NCBI RefSeq assembly: GCF_003194385.1
Contig: NZ_LAPT01000003.1
Coordinates: forward strand, 1-64,000
DNA from: Pokkaliibacter plantistimulans
GTDB lineage: Bacteria > Pseudomonadota > Gammaproteobacteria > Pseudomonadales > Balneatricaceae
Length of the DNA stretch: 64,000 nucleotides
Direction of reading: 5' to 3'
Position numbers and translations under genes: made by a program. Positions 9,095 through 18,989 of the stretch are shown here, in pieces. Numbering within the stretch: position 1 is the first letter of the stretch; every line of letters starts with the position of its first letter. The notes under the pieces are model-generated. The model worked only from the letters and a program-made list of their open reading frames with translations, ran no database searches and was not told the origin of the DNA.

Positions 9095-9119
9095 ACGGCC
9101 GGATTTTCCGGCCGTTTTT
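9095..9119 (+). terminator. Intrinsic terminator of glyA
   Basis: ACGGCCGGA (9095-9103), loop TTT, TCCGGCCGT (9107-9115), followed by four more T. Nine GC-rich pairs; a strong terminator. Confidence 0.9.
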
Positions 9120-9185
9120 GTTGGGGCTTATGCCAATCTCAGTTACAATGTCGCCCTTCGCTCTTTAAGTAAGGTGTGCGCGTTC

Positions 9186-9668
9186 ATGCACTGTCCATTC
9201 TGCCGTGCTCAGGAAACCAAGGTAACGGATTCTCGTCTGGTGGCTGAAGGTGAACAGGTCCGTCGGCGACGGGAGTGTCTGGTCTGTGGCGAACGTTTCA
9301 CAACTTACGAGCTGGCTGAACTGGTTATGCCTCACATCATCAAGCAGGATGGCAGCCGGCAGCCGTTTGATGAGCCTAAACTCCGAGCCGGTATGCAGCG
9401 TGCGCTGGAAAAACGACCGGTATCCACGGAGGCGGTGGAAGCCGCTATCACTCGAATAAAGCAGCAGTTGCGCGCCACTGGCGAGCGGGAAATGGGTTCC
9501 CGCTGGTTGGGCGAGGCGGTGATGAATGAGCTGCGCAAGCTGGATCAGGTTGCCTACGTGCGTTTTGCCTCGGTATATCGTGATTTCCAGGATATCGAAG
9601 AATTCAAGAAAGAAATCGAAATGCTGACCAGTCAGGAGCCGGAACAGAAGGGAGCATCCCTTGACTAG
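9186..9668 (+). CDS. nrdR: Transcriptional repressor NrdR
   Basis: Zinc- and ATP-binding repressor of ribonucleotide reductase genes, 160 residues from ATG 9186, the usual start (MHCPFC). The N-terminal zinc ribbon has CPFC and CxxC (about residues 3-6 and 31-34), followed by an ATP-cone domain from about 46 to 136. The C-terminal 24 residues are charged. It heads the riboflavin operon, an arrangement common in Gammaproteobacteria, and its last 8 bases overlap the start of ribD. No NrdR boxes or nrd genes are seen in this window. Confidence 0.96.
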   Translation: MHCPFCRAQETKVTDSRLVAEGEQVRRRRECLVCGERFTTYELAELVMPHIIKQDGSRQPFDEPKLRAGMQRALEKRPVSTEAVEAAITRIKQQLRATGEREMGSRWLGEAVMNELRKLDQVAYVRFASVYRDFQDIEEFKKEIEMLTSQEPEQKGASLD

Positions 9669-10791
9669 CTGGAGCGCTACCGATACTGCCTACATGAGTC
9701 GCGCCCTGCATCTTGCGGAGCGTGGCCTGTACAGCACCGATCCCAATCCTCGCGTAGGTTGTGTGCTGGTCAAAGATGGCCAGGTGATTGGTGAAGGCTT
9801 TCATGAGCGCGCAGGTGAACCTCACGCAGAAGTTCATGCGCTGCGCATGGCCGGTGAGGCTGCCAAGGGGGCAACAGCCTACGTCAGTCTGGAGCCCTGT
9901 GCCCATTATGGTCGTACTCCACCTTGTGCCGAAGGTCTGGTGAGGGCGGGTGTCGCACGGGTAGTGAGTGCCATGCAGGATCCCAATCCACTGGTCAGTG
10001 GTAAGGGACACGGAATACTGGCGTTTCATGGCATTGAGGTCAGCTGGGGTCTGCTGGAAAGCCAGGCACGCGCCCTGAACCCCGGCTTTATCAAACGCAT
10101 GTCGACCGGGTTGCCTTACGTAAGAGTCAAGCTGGCCATGAGTCTCGATGGTCGTACCGCGATGGCTTCCGGTGAAAGTCAGTGGATTACCGGTGCGGCG
10201 GCGCGCGCCGATGTGCAGCGCCTTCGTGCACGCAGTTCCGCCGTGGTGAGCGGTATTGATACCGTGCTTTCCGACAACGCAGCATTGACGGTCAGGCTGG
10301 CAGAAGCCGGGCTGGATGCCGAGACCTGTGCTCGGCGCGGCGAGCGGCAACCGTTGCGGGTAGTGCTAGATAGTCATCAGCGCCTTGCTACCCACCCAGA
10401 CTGCCGTTTGTTGCAGAGTGCAGGCGAGGTAGTGCTGGCGCATGGCTCAGCACAGCTGGTGGAAGAGTTGGTAACGAGAGTGCAAAGTCTGAGCTTGCCT
10501 CGCTCTTCTACAGGGTTGGATTTGCAGGCTTTACTGCGACAGCTGGCCGCACTTGGTTGCAACGAGGTGCTGGTGGAGGCGGGTGCTACATTGGCGGGTG
10601 CTTTTGTCAGCGCTGGGCTGGTGGATGAGCTGGTGATCTATATGGCGCCGGTATTATTGGGCAGCCTGGCTCGCCCGTTGCTGAATCTGCCGCTGCAGCA
10701 GATGCAGGAGAAGCTGCGCCTGACGATTCAGGATATGCGTCAGGTGGGTGAAGACTGGCGTATTACCGCTTTACCACAGGTAGCCGACTAG
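9661..10791 (+). CDS. ribD: Bifunctional pyrimidine deaminase/reductase RibD
   Basis: Performs the second and third steps of riboflavin synthesis: deamination of the diaminopyrimidine, then NADPH-dependent reduction of the ribosyl side chain. 376 residues. The deaminase domain (1-150) has the zinc ligands in HAE (His55, catalytic Glu57) and [11 protein letters not shown] (Cys80, Cys89); the reductase domain follows from about 155. The start is TTG at 9661, preceded at a good distance by AAGGGAG and overlapping nrdR by 8 bases, which implies translational coupling. ATG 9694 is possible but would delete conserved N-terminal residues. Confidence 0.94.
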   Translation: MTSWSATDTAYMSRALHLAERGLYSTDPNPRVGCVLVKDGQVIGEGFHERAGEPHAEVHALRMAGEAAKGATAYVSLEPCAHYGRTPPCAEGLVRAGVARVVSAMQDPNPLVSGKGHGILAFHGIEVSWGLLESQARALNPGFIKRMSTGLPYVRVKLAMSLDGRTAMASGESQWITGAAARADVQRLRARSSAVVSGIDTVLSDNAALTVRLAEAGLDAETCARRGERQPLRVVLDSHQRLATHPDCRLLQSAGEVVLAHGSAQLVEELVTRVQSLSLPRSSTGLDLQALLRQLAALGCNEVLVEAGATLAGAFVSAGLVDELVIYMAPVLLGSLARPLLNLPLQQMQEKLRLTIQDMRQVGEDWRITALPQVAD

Positions 10792-10814
10792 CTGGAATTG
10801 AGCGCTGTACTAGA

Positions 10815-11480
10815 ATGTTTACAGGAATAATTGAAGCGTTAGGAACGGTGCAGCAAATTACCCGTCAAGGCGGGGATCTGCAACTGAGCATCGCCAGTGA
10901 CACACTGGATTTCAGCGATGTGCGTCTGGGGGATTCTATCGCCACGCAGGGCGTCTGTCTGACAGTGGTTGCGCTACAGGGGCGGCAGTTTGTTGCGGAT
11001 GTTTCGCGTGAGACTTTGCAGCATACCACGCTGCCAGAATGGACCGTCGGTCAGCGTGTCAATCTGGAAAAGGCGTTGTTACTGACTACACGTCTGGGCG
11101 GCCACCTGGTCAGCGGTCATGTTGATGCTGTTGGCGTCATCCGTGATGTGCGTCGTGATGCCCGTTCTCTGTGGGTACAGATTGAGTCGCCCGTGATGCT
11201 GGCTCGTTATCTGGCGCGCAAAGGATCTGTCTGTGTTGATGGTGTGAGTCTGACCATCAATGCAGTGGAAGACCTGCTGTTTGAATTGAACATCGTGCCT
11301 CATACGGCAGATATGACCACGCTGAGCAGCCTCAGGCAGGGCTCCAGGGTCAACCTTGAGGTGGACGTTCTGGCGCGGTATCTGGAGCGCATGCTGAATA
11401 GTGCTGCCAACGAGCCTGAATCAGCGGCAGGTGTGTCAATGTCGACCTTGCTGCAACATGGATTTATGCGGCGTCGCTGA
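10815..11480 (+). CDS. ribE: Riboflavin synthase, alpha subunit
   Basis: Dismutates two 6,7-dimethyl-8-ribityllumazines to riboflavin and the diaminopyrimidine. 221 residues with the invariant N-terminus MFTGIIE and two repeated lumazine-binding barrels (about 1-97 and 98-190), each with its own signature: GVCLTV in the first and GGHLVSGHVD with GVSLT in the second. It follows ribD by 23 bases in the same direction. The C-terminal tail beyond 200 is slightly long but ordinary. Called ribC in E. coli and ribE in most other bacteria. Confidence 0.95.
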   Translation: MFTGIIEALGTVQQITRQGGDLQLSIASDTLDFSDVRLGDSIATQGVCLTVVALQGRQFVADVSRETLQHTTLPEWTVGQRVNLEKALLLTTRLGGHLVSGHVDAVGVIRDVRRDARSLWVQIESPVMLARYLARKGSVCVDGVSLTINAVEDLLFELNIVPHTADMTTLSSLRQGSRVNLEVDVLARYLERMLNSAANEPESAAGVSMSTLLQHGFMRRR

Positions 11481-11538
11481 GTGACGTCCGGTGCCTTGCG
11501 ATGGCAGGGATAACGCAAGACTTAACAGAGGTTCGCGA

Positions 11539-12651
11539 ATGAGCGTTAACAGTGTTGAGGAGATCATCGAAGATATCCGTCAGGGTAAGATGGTCATTCT
11601 GATGGATGATGAGGACCGTGAAAATGAAGGCGATCTGATTCTGGCAGCCGATAAGGTCACTCCAGAGCATATCAACTTCATGGCCAAGTATGCCCGTGGT
11701 CTGATTTGCCTGACACTGACGCGTGAACGTTGCGAGTATCTCAAACTGCCATTGATGGTCAGTGCGAACGGTACGCCTTATGCCACCAACTTTACGGTCT
11801 CTATTGAGGCGGCAACGGGCGTTACCACCGGCATTTCTGCTGCAGATCGCGCCCGTACTGTGCAGGTAGCCGTGAATGCCGATAGTCGTCCGGAAGACAT
11901 CGTGCAACCTGGGCATATATTCCCGTTGATGGCACGGCCCGGTGGGGTACTTTCAAGGGCAGGGCACACTGAAGCAGGGTGTGATCTGGCCAGATTGGCA
12001 GGGCTGACTCCGGCGTCGGTTATCGTCGAGATCATGAATGAAGATGGCAGCATGGCCCGCCGTCCTGATCTGGAAGAGTTCGCTCGAACCCATGATCTAA
12101 AGATCGGCACGATCGCTGATCTGATCCACTATCGTACTCTGCATGAGAGGACGATCGAGCAGGTAGCAGAGGCTGAGTTACAAACAGAATTTGGTGCTTT
12201 TAAAGCCGTGACTTTCTTTGATCGCATTCAGGGAAAATCGCATTTGGCCCTGGTGCGTGGTGAAATCAATGCGGCTGAGCCGACACTGGTGCGTGTGCAC
12301 ATGGCAGAAGTAATGCGCGATATTATCGGTGTGCAGTCGCCCGGTAAGTGGACAATGCGCAGCTCGTTGCAGGCTATCGCTGAAGCAGGCTCTGGCGTGG
12401 CAGTGCTGCTCGCAGGGCAGCAATGTGAAGACCTGGGAGCAGCGCTGGAGAGTTTTGTCCATCCGAAACGAAGCCGGGTGGCACAGCGTGAAGGCGGCGT
12501 GTCTGGGGTGTATCAGACCGTGGGTACCGGATCACAGATTTTACGCGCATTGGGAGTAGGCAAGATGCGTCTGCTGTCGAGCCCGGTCAAATTTACCGCG
12601 ATTTCTGGCTTTGACCTGGAAATTGTTGAATATGTTGAAGCTGAAGATTGA
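11539..12651 (+). CDS. ribB: RibBX: DHBP synthase fused to a degenerate GTP cyclohydrolase II domain
   Basis: Makes 3,4-dihydroxy-2-butanone 4-phosphate from ribulose 5-phosphate for riboflavin. 370 residues from ATG 11539 (AGAGG upstream; an in-frame ATG at 11491 would add 16 unrelated residues). The RibB domain (1-200) is intact: [10 protein letters not shown] (23-32) and HTEAG (143-147). The C-terminal domain has a RibA fold pattern but not its zinc site: after RVH (252-254), where GTP cyclohydrolase II has three cysteines in ECLTGD...RCDCG, this protein has [16 protein letters not shown] and no Cys. It therefore cannot hydrolyse GTP. An intact RibA is supplied at 15235-15846. Similar hybrid RibBX proteins are known in Proteobacteria. 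Confidence 0.93.
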   Translation: MSVNSVEEIIEDIRQGKMVILMDDEDRENEGDLILAADKVTPEHINFMAKYARGLICLTLTRERCEYLKLPLMVSANGTPYATNFTVSIEAATGVTTGISAADRARTVQVAVNADSRPEDIVQPGHIFPLMARPGGVLSRAGHTEAGCDLARLAGLTPASVIVEIMNEDGSMARRPDLEEFARTHDLKIGTIADLIHYRTLHERTIEQVAEAELQTEFGAFKAVTFFDRIQGKSHLALVRGEINAAEPTLVRVHMAEVMRDIIGVQSPGKWTMRSSLQAIAEAGSGVAVLLAGQQCEDLGAALESFVHPKRSRVAQREGGVSGVYQTVGTGSQILRALGVGKMRLLSSPVKFTAISGFDLEIVEYVEAED

Positions 12652-12670
12652 GTGTCGGAACGGATAACTT

Positions 12671-13150
12671 ATGAGCGTTAAACGAATCGAAGGGGACTTC
12701 ACCAGAGTGACTGGTAGTTACACCATTGTGGTGGCCCGCTTTAATAGCTTTGTGGTGGATAGCCTGCTGGAAGGCGCTATCGATACCCTGAAACGTCATG
12801 GTGTGAGCGAAGACAATATTCGCGTTGTCTATGTGCCCGGTGCATTCGAAATCGCACTGGCTGCGCAGAAAGTGGCCGAGCAGAAGCGTGATGACGCCAT
12901 CATTGCTTTGGGGGCAGTGATTAGGGGGGGCACTCCTCATTTCGAGTATGTCTGCTCTGAATCTGCCAAGGGCCTGACCAAAGTAGGTCTGGATAGTGGT
13001 ATTCCCGTCATGAACGGCATTATCACTGTGAACAGTATCGAGCAGGCCATTGAGCGCTCTGGTACTAAAGCAGGCAACAAAGGCGCTGAGGCCGCTTTGG
13101 GCGCGATCGAAATGGTCAGCATGCTCAAGCAGCTGGAGGCAGATGCATGA
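12671..13150 (+). CDS. ribH: 6,7-dimethyl-8-ribityllumazine synthase
   Basis: Condenses the RibB product with the diaminopyrimidine from RibD to form lumazine, the substrate of riboflavin synthase; usually a 60-mer capsid or pentamer. 159 residues, typical length. Recognised by VARFNSFV (21-28), the phosphate-site [10 protein letters not shown] (55-64) and [14 protein letters not shown] (81-94) with catalytic His90. It begins 19 bases after ribB and its stop overlaps the nusB start by 4 bases (ATGA), so the two are translationally coupled. Confidence 0.96.
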   Translation: MSVKRIEGDFTRVTGSYTIVVARFNSFVVDSLLEGAIDTLKRHGVSEDNIRVVYVPGAFEIALAAQKVAEQKRDDAIIALGAVIRGGTPHFEYVCSESAKGLTKVGLDSGIPVMNGIITVNSIEQAIERSGTKAGNKGAEAALGAIEMVSMLKQLEADA

Positions 13151-13617
13151 GCCAGGATAAGCCGGTCAAAAAAGAGGCGTTAGCTAACAAGCGGCGCAAC
13201 GCCCGCCAGTTCAGCCTGCAGGCTTTGTATCAATGGAGCTTGGCGGGTGGCAATCTGACCGACATTGAGGTGCAGTTCCGCACTGACAATGACATGTCGA
13301 AAACGGATCTGACCCTGTTCCGTGAGCTGTTGCATGGTGTGCCGGCCAAGGTGGCTGATCTGGATGTGCATTTGCAGCCAAAGCTGGACCGAGCTCTGAA
13401 AGATCTGGACCCGGTAGAAAAATGCATTCTGCGGATGGGTGCCTATGAGTTGGCTTTCCGTCTGGAAGTGCCTTACCGGGTGGTCATCAATGAGTGTGTT
13501 GAGTTGGCCAAGTTGTTTGGTGCTACTGACAGCCACAAGTACATCAATGGTGTGCTGGACCGGGTAGCGCGTGAACTGCGTGCAGCAGAAACTCAGCGCA
13601 ACAATCGCCCTGCCTGA
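13147..13617 (+). CDS. nusB: Transcription antitermination factor NusB
   Basis: Binds boxA RNA with S10 (NusE) in the antitermination complex on rRNA operons. 156 residues, all-alpha. Recognised by [12 protein letters not shown] (19-30), the [16 protein letters not shown] block (about 91-106) and [13 protein letters not shown] followed by [14 protein letters not shown] near the C-terminus. Overlaps ribH by 4 bases; the ribH-nusB pair is conserved across Gammaproteobacteria. Confidence 0.96.
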   Translation: MSQDKPVKKEALANKRRNARQFSLQALYQWSLAGGNLTDIEVQFRTDNDMSKTDLTLFRELLHGVPAKVADLDVHLQPKLDRALKDLDPVEKCILRMGAYELAFRLEVPYRVVINECVELAKLFGATDSHKYINGVLDRVARELRAAETQRNNRPA

Positions 13618-13628
13618 TTCTGGCTTTC

Positions 13629-14597
13629 ATGGCGCTCTCCGAGTTCGATCTCATTCATCGCTTCTTCCAGAGCGAGTCATTGCAGTGTGGGCAGGGCGTC
13701 ATCCTCGGTATCGGTGATGACTGCGCCCTGCTGAATTTGCGCCCCGGTGAACAGCTGGCGGTATCGATGGATACCATGGTCAGCGGGGTGCATTTTCCCG
13801 TTGATGCTGCTGCTGAGGACATCGGCTATCGGTTACTGGCGGCTAATCTGAGTGATCTGGCTGCGATGGGGGCGGAGCCTGTCTGGTTTACGCTCGCGTT
13901 GACGATACCGAGCGTCAATGAAAGCTGGCTTGAGGGCTTCTCGCGTGGTCTGGCGCAGCTGGCGGGGGAGTTTCATCTTTCTCTGGTGGGTGGAGATACC
14001 ACACGCGGGCCTCTTACGCTGACGGTACAAGTGCATGGCCGGATTCCGGTCGGTCAGGCACTGCGTCGTGATGGTGCCTATGCTGGGGATCATATCTATG
14101 TCAGCGGCAGTCTGGGTGACTCTGCTGCCGGATTGGCTCTGGCACTTAATCCCCCTTCCTTGTTATCTGCTACTGATAGTTATCTGCTCGAGCGCTTCTA
14201 TCGTCCCACGCCACGGGTGGAAATGGGGCGGTTGTTGCGTCCCTATGCGTCAGCAGTGATTGATATATCCGATGGTTTGCTGGGTGACCTGCAACATATT
14301 CTGCAACGCAGTCACATGGGCGCTGAGCTGGAACTTCAGCATGTGCCGCTCTCGGAGCCGCTGCTGGCGACAATGCCAAGGCAGGATGCGTTGCTGAAGG
14401 CGCTGACCGGCGGTGAAGACTTTGAGCTGTGCTTCACGGTTAATCCGGCCGATGAGGCTAACATGCTGCGAGAACTGCAACGCCTGCAGGTGCCACTCAC
14501 TCGTATTGGCACCATTACTCATCGTACCGGATTGCGCATGGCTCTGGATGGCGAAGAATTTTCTTTGCCAGCACATCTGGGATTTCAGCATTTCTAA
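13629..14597 (+). CDS. thiL: Thiamine-monophosphate kinase
   Basis: Phosphorylates thiamine monophosphate to thiamine diphosphate, the last step of cofactor synthesis. 322 residues of the PurM/ThiL family: IGDDCALL (27-34) and SMDTMVSGVHF (47-57) for metal and ATP binding, DLAAMGAEP (74-82), the GGDTTRGPLT strip (about 118-127), DISDGLLGDL (about 214-223) and GGEDFEL (about 262-268). Starts 11 bases after nusB and is followed by pgpA, the standard nusB-thiL-pgpA order. Supplies the TPP needed by Dxs encoded nearby. Confidence 0.96.
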   Translation: MALSEFDLIHRFFQSESLQCGQGVILGIGDDCALLNLRPGEQLAVSMDTMVSGVHFPVDAAAEDIGYRLLAANLSDLAAMGAEPVWFTLALTIPSVNESWLEGFSRGLAQLAGEFHLSLVGGDTTRGPLTLTVQVHGRIPVGQALRRDGAYAGDHIYVSGSLGDSAAGLALALNPPSLLSATDSYLLERFYRPTPRVEMGRLLRPYASAVIDISDGLLGDLQHILQRSHMGAELELQHVPLSEPLLATMPRQDALLKALTGGEDFELCFTVNPADEANMLRELQRLQVPLTRIGTITHRTGLRMALDGEEFSLPAHLGFQHF

Positions 14598-14633
14598 CCC
14601 CATCTTTCCAACGCACCCGTATACGACGACATT

Positions 14634-15128
14634 ATGGCCAAGCATTACCCCCCGTTACCGATCAGTATCTGGCGTCATCCTGCGCACATTCTGGCATTTG
14701 GTTTTGGCAGCGGACTGTCACCCAAAGCTCCGGGTACAGTAGGGACGCTGGCGGCTGTCCCTTTTGTCTGGCTGGCGATGCAGTACTCGCTGATGCCTTA
14801 CCTGATCATTCTGCTGGTGGCGTCGCTGGTTGGTATCTATGTGTGTGACAAAACCGCCCGAGACCTCAGGGTGCATGATCACCCCGGTATTGTCTGGGAC
14901 GAATTTGTTGGCTATGGCATTACCCTGATTGCGGCACCAGATACCAGTTATGCCTTGCTGCTGGCCTTTTTCTGGTTTCGCCTGTTCGATATTGCCAAGC
15001 CCTGGCCCATTCGCGTGCTGGATGCCAAGGTACATGGTGGCTGGGGCATCATGCTGGATGACATTGTTGCCGGGATGTTTGCCTGGGTGGCAGTGCAACT
15101 GAGCTATTTGCTCTGGCAGTTATTTTGA
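14634..15128 (+). CDS. pgpA: Phosphatidylglycerophosphatase A
   Basis: Inner-membrane phosphatase that converts phosphatidylglycerophosphate to phosphatidylglycerol. 164 residues with three or four membrane segments (about 43-68, 101-120, 140-163). The PgpA signatures are visible: FGSGLSPKAPGTVGTLAA (24-41), and DEFVGYGITL followed by FRLFDIAKPWPI; the conserved Asp in DDIVAG near the C-terminus is also present. Member of the nusB-thiL-pgpA group. Confidence 0.95.
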   Translation: MAKHYPPLPISIWRHPAHILAFGFGSGLSPKAPGTVGTLAAVPFVWLAMQYSLMPYLIILLVASLVGIYVCDKTARDLRVHDHPGIVWDEFVGYGITLIAAPDTSYALLLAFFWFRLFDIAKPWPIRVLDAKVHGGWGIMLDDIVAGMFAWVAVQLSYLLWQLF

Positions 15129-15234
15129 GTGAAGACATTACAGGCCGCGTTTGCATGGTCGGCGAAGACGTGATGGCCAGACAATCCTGCAGCAGGACTG
15201 GCAAGCGCAACTGAGTTCAAGAGGAAATAAAGCA

Positions 15235-15846
15235 GTGACGATACGTTATGTCGCTTCATCCCGGTTACCTACGCCATGGGCGGTGTTTACTATGCATGGC
15301 TTTGCAGAGGAGCAGACGGGCAAGGAGCATGTGGTGCTGACGTTAGGCGCTGTGGGTGATGGTGAGCCTGTGCTGGGGCGTATCCATTCTGAGTGTCTGA
15401 CCGGGGATGCCTTGTTCAGTCTGCGTTGTGACTGTGGTTTCCAGCTGGAGGCCGCTTTACAGGCTATCGCTGAAGAAGGGCGCGGAGCATTGCTCTATGT
15501 GCGTCAGGAAGGCAGAGGTATTGGTCTGCTGAATAAGATTCGTGCCTATAATCTGCAAGACCAGGGTGCGGATACGGTCGAGGCGAACGAGCGACTGGGC
15601 TTTGCGGCGGACATGCGCGATTACAGTATCTGTATTCCGATGCTTGAGCATCTCAATATCAAGTCACTACGCCTGATGACCAACAATCCGCGCAAGGTGA
15701 AGGCTATGCAGGGCTTCGGCATCAATATCGCGGAGCGTGTACCTTTGCAGGTTGGACGTAATGTACACAATGCCCACTATCTGGCGACCAAGGCAGGTAA
15801 GCTGGGACATATGTTTGAAGTACCGCTGCAGCACCATCAGGACTGA
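15235..15846 (+). CDS. ribA: GTP cyclohydrolase II
   Basis: Opens the GTP imidazole ring to start riboflavin synthesis. 203 residues from GTG 15235, which has GAGGAA eight bases upstream and gives the family N-terminus; an in-frame ATG at 15151 would add 28 residues with no family resemblance. All catalytic elements are intact: [20 protein letters not shown] with zinc ligands Cys54, Cys65 and Cys67, [16 protein letters not shown], and TNNPRKV near the C-terminus. It complements the broken RibA-like half of RibBX upstream, completing the pathway except for the dephosphorylation step. Confidence 0.96.
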   Translation: MTIRYVASSRLPTPWAVFTMHGFAEEQTGKEHVVLTLGAVGDGEPVLGRIHSECLTGDALFSLRCDCGFQLEAALQAIAEEGRGALLYVRQEGRGIGLLNKIRAYNLQDQGADTVEANERLGFAADMRDYSICIPMLEHLNIKSLRLMTNNPRKVKAMQGFGINIAERVPLQVGRNVHNAHYLATKAGKLGHMFEVPLQHHQD

Positions 15847-15865
15847 TAGCTTTAACCGCCATCAA

Positions 15866-15892
15866 AGCCGCCATGCTCTATGGCGGCTGTTT
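15866..15892. terminator. Hairpin terminator between convergent ribA and dxs
   Basis: AGCCGCCAT (15866-15874), 5-base loop, ATGGCGGCT (15880-15888). The stem is perfect. The T-run is short in both directions (GTTTG on +, TTTGA on -), so it may work as a moderate bidirectional terminator. Confidence 0.55.
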
Positions 15893-15898
15893 GCCGGA

Positions 15899-17668
15899 TT
15901 ACTCTGAGATCGCCAGTAGTGCTTCCAGTCGTCGCTTGAGGCTGATTCGGTCCAGACTGCACCACTGTCGCTGCTGTTCGGCGGAGCCATGAGGAATATA
16001 GCGATCTTCTATGCCTAGATGAGTAATCCGTCCCATATAACCCTTGTTTAGCAGATGCTCAGCAACGGCCGATCCAGCACCTCCAGCGATGGCATGCTCT
16101 TCAATTGTCACAATCTGTTCGTGAGTTTGCATCCAGCGCTCCAGTAGCTCTGCGTCCAATGGCTTAACAAAGCGCATATCTGCCAGGCTGCAATTCAGTT
16201 CCAGCGCTGCCTCTTTGATGTCATGCAGTATCGGGCCAAAGGCCAGCACAGCAATTCGTTGACCGTGATAAAGGGTCCTGGCCTTACCCAGGGGGAGTTG
16301 CGGCAGGCTGTGGTCGGGCAGATTGCCTGGACCATGTCCGCGTGGATAGCGCACTGCCGCGGGTCCGGGGTAGTGATAAGCAGTGGTCAGAGCTGCGCGG
16401 GTCTCTGCTTCGTCAGACGGGCAGAGCAGCAGCATATTGGGAATGCAGCGTAAAAAGCTGATGTCGTAGACGCCCGCATGCGTTGGGCCGTCTTCACCGA
16501 CCAGACCAGCACGATCAATGGCAAATAATACGTCCAGATTCTGGATGGCAACGTCATGGATTAGCTGGTCATACGCCCGTTGCAGGAAGGTGGAGTAGAT
16601 GGCGACGACCGGTTTGGCTGAGGCGCAGGCCATGCCGGCAGCCAGTGTCACAGCATGCTGTTCGGCGATGCCGACATCGAAGTAGCGCTCAGGAAATTGT
16701 TGTGAAAAGGCGATCAGGTCGGAGCCTTCGCGCATGGCCGGGGTAATGGCGAGTAGTCGCTGATCCTGTGCTGCCATGGTGCAAATCCAGTCACTGAATA
16801 TGCGGCTGTATTTCGGCCCCTTGGCGTCTGTCGTGCTTGCAGGCTCCAGCTTAGCGATGGCATGGAAGCCGACGGGGTCTGCTTCTGCCGGTGTAAATCC
16901 CTTCCCTTTACGAGTCAGAACATGGATGAGATGCAGGCCTGGTTGGTGAATGATGTTATCGAGCTGCTGGGGGAGGTGCGTCAGGTCATGGCCGTCAAGG
17001 GGGCCGTGGTAGCTGAAGCCCAGTGCAGTGAACAATTCTCCTGCATGGCTGGAGTCCAGGTAAGTGGCCAGACTGCCAACATTAGGTGAGATCGACATAT
17101 CGTTGTCGTTGAGGATGACCGTCAGGTCCACGCCAGTCTGGGCTGCGTGATTGATGGCCTCGAACGCCATACCAGCAGTAAAGGCACCATCGCCGATGAC
17201 GCAGACAACCCGGGGGGGGATCTCTTCAGGTCGCACAGTCTGACGGCCAAAGGCAATGGCCATACCTAATCCGGCACTAATGGATGTACTCGAGTGGCCA
17301 ACACCGAACGCATCATAAGGGCTTTCATCCCGGCTGGGAAAAGGCGCTGGTCCTTCAGCCTGACGGATCTGAACGAGCGCATCACGGCGCCCACTGAGGA
17401 CCTTGTGCGGATAGGCCTGGTGGCCCACGTCCCAGATCAGTTGGTCGTGAGGCAGGTTCAATACGTGGTGCAGGGCAATGGTCAGCTCGATCACACCCAA
17501 GCCCGCACCGAAATGGCCGCCACTTTGACTGACGCTCCACAGCAGATAGCGACGTAGCTGATCTGCCAGCAGTGGCAGGTCGCTGGCGGGCAACTGACGA
17601 ACCGCGGCGGGCTGATCAATCTGATCCAGCAGCGGAGTGGAAGGGCGTTGCCGCGGAAGTTCGGTCAT
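15899..17668 (-). CDS. dxs: 1-deoxy-D-xylulose-5-phosphate synthase
   Basis: TPP enzyme joining pyruvate and glyceraldehyde 3-phosphate, the entry to the MEP isoprenoid pathway. 589 residues, at the short end of the family (about 620). SGGHFGAGLG (49-58), DVGHQAYPHK (80-89), the TPP motif GDGAFTAGMAFEAINHA (159-175) with Asn187 in LNDNDMSISPN, and catalytic Glu336 in DVGIAEQHAV are all present. The transketolase C-terminal domain closes the protein. Last gene of a minus-strand xseB-ispA-dxs operon, 27 bases after ispA. Confidence 0.96.
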   Translation of the reverse strand: MTELPRQRPSTPLLDQIDQPAAVRQLPASDLPLLADQLRRYLLWSVSQSGGHFGAGLGVIELTIALHHVLNLPHDQLIWDVGHQAYPHKVLSGRRDALVQIRQAEGPAPFPSRDESPYDAFGVGHSSTSISAGLGMAIAFGRQTVRPEEIPPRVVCVIGDGAFTAGMAFEAINHAAQTGVDLTVILNDNDMSISPNVGSLATYLDSSHAGELFTALGFSYHGPLDGHDLTHLPQQLDNIIHQPGLHLIHVLTRKGKGFTPAEADPVGFHAIAKLEPASTTDAKGPKYSRIFSDWICTMAAQDQRLLAITPAMREGSDLIAFSQQFPERYFDVGIAEQHAVTLAAGMACASAKPVVAIYSTFLQRAYDQLIHDVAIQNLDVLFAIDRAGLVGEDGPTHAGVYDISFLRCIPNMLLLCPSDEAETRAALTTAYHYPGPAAVRYPRGHGPGNLPDHSLPQLPLGKARTLYHGQRIAVLAFGPILHDIKEAALELNCSLADMRFVKPLDAELLERWMQTHEQIVTIEEHAIAGGAGSAVAEHLLNKGYMGRITHLGIEDRYIPHGSAEQQRQWCSLDRISLKRRLEALLAISE

Positions 17669-17695
17669 GCTGTAACTCTGATGTGTCGTCGTCGC

Positions 17696-18577
17696 TCAGT
17701 GATTGCGGCGAACAATGTAATAGGCAAGCTCGCGCAGCAGTGCAGCGTGGTCACCCAGTGGGGCCAGGCTGGTAATGGCCGTGTCGATCAACTTTGCTGC
17801 GTACTCTTTGGCATGCTCAAGGCCAAGTAGCGCAGGATAGGTCGATTTGTTGTGCTGCAGGTCTGAGCCCTGAGGTTTGCCCAGCGTGGCGGTGTCGCCT
17901 TCAATATCCAGAATGTCATCCTGAACCTGAAATGCCAGCCCAATACAGCGGGCATACTCCTGCAGACCTGTGCGTATTGCTTCTGTCGGCTGGCTAACCA
18001 GAGCAGGGCCTTCTACTGCGGCAAGCAACAAGGCACCGGTCTTATGACGATGCAAGCGTTCAAGTTGAGGCAGCGTGATCTGCTGGCCTGTGGCCGCCAT
18101 ATCCATCATCTGGCCTGCGACCATACCATGCATACCTGCTGCCCGGCTGAGGCAGCGTATAAGTTGCAGGCGTACGGCGGCAGGTAGGGCGTCTTCGTCG
18201 CTGATCAGCTGAAATGCCAGAGTATTGAGGGCGTCGCCTGCAAGAATGGCAGTGGCCTCTCCATAAGCTATATGGCAGGTTGGCTTGCCGCGCCGCAGGT
18301 CGTCATCATCCATGGCTGGCAGGTCGTCATGAATCAGGGAGTAGGCGTGGATGCACTCGATGGCAGCCGCATAGGCGTCAAGCAGCTTTGTGTCGACTTG
18401 TAATGCCTGCGAGGTGGCGTAGCACAATATGGGACGGATGCGTTTACCGCCGTTGAACAGACTGTATCGCATTGCCTGTGTGAGCAGTTCAGCGCCTGCA
18501 TAGTCCGCAATATAACGCTCCAGTGCTTCGTCAACCTGCTGCTGCCAGTGTAGCGAAGCTGTTTGCAGTTGGTGCAT
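17696..18577 (-). CDS. ispA: Farnesyl diphosphate synthase (IspA)
   Basis: Condenses IPP with DMAPP and then GPP to make farnesyl diphosphate, the precursor of quinone side chains and undecaprenyl phosphate. 293 residues from ATG 18577, which lies one base after the xseB stop; the longer frame to 18703 runs back into xseB and is not credible. First Asp-rich motif DDLPAMDDDD (84-93), second QVQDDILDIEGD (around 220), and NGGKRIRPIL (42-51). Middle gene of the xseB-ispA-dxs operon, a widely conserved trio. Confidence 0.96.
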   Translation of the reverse strand: MHQLQTASLHWQQQVDEALERYIADYAGAELLTQAMRYSLFNGGKRIRPILCYATSQALQVDTKLLDAYAAAIECIHAYSLIHDDLPAMDDDDLRRGKPTCHIAYGEATAILAGDALNTLAFQLISDEDALPAAVRLQLIRCLSRAAGMHGMVAGQMMDMAATGQQITLPQLERLHRHKTGALLLAAVEGPALVSQPTEAIRTGLQEYARCIGLAFQVQDDILDIEGDTATLGKPQGSDLQHNKSTYPALLGLEHAKEYAAKLIDTAITSLAPLGDHAALLRELAYYIVRRNH

Positions 18578-18578
18578 G

Positions 18579-18812
18579 TCAGATGTCGTCCTGAAAGGGG
18601 GGCTTGCTGACTTGACCATTTTGTTCAAGAACCAGATGTACCCGTTGCTCCGCATCACTGAGTGTCTGCTGGCACTCTCTGGCCAGAGCAATTCCCTGCT
18701 CAAAGGCGCTTAGTGACGCCTCCAGGCTGAGGTCTCCCTGCTCCAGCTGCTGCACCAGCGTTTCCAGCTCCTGCAGTGCCTGCTCAAACTCGACTTTCTT
18801 TTTGCGTGCCAA
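18579..18812 (-). CDS. xseB: Exodeoxyribonuclease VII small subunit
   Basis: Small helical subunit that assembles on XseA to form the single-strand-specific exonuclease VII. 77 residues. The family pattern FEQALQELETLVQQLEQGDLSLE (8-30, partly quoted) and ALSxFEQGIAL are clear. First gene of the operon with ispA and dxs; the XseA partner is not in the window. Confidence 0.93.
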   Translation of the reverse strand: MARKKKVEFEQALQELETLVQQLEQGDLSLEASLSAFEQGIALARECQQTLSDAEQRVHLVLEQNGQVSKPPFQDDI

Positions 18813-18989
18813 CCTTAGTCTCCCTTGGCATCTGCCTGAATCACAGGCAAGCTATGACCGCGTGCCATTTTAACGACAATGTGCCCTATAATAACAGGCG
18901 TGTGTGCCATGCCTAAGGTATTGCCAAACAACTGTTAAGCCGCAAGGGATCGATCGTACTAATCACGTGGATGAAGTGAAGGGGATGCC

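Noticed and set aside
9120..11540. FMN riboswitch for the riboflavin operon
   Set aside because: The gaps before nrdR, ribD, ribE and ribB are too short or lack the conserved RFN element.
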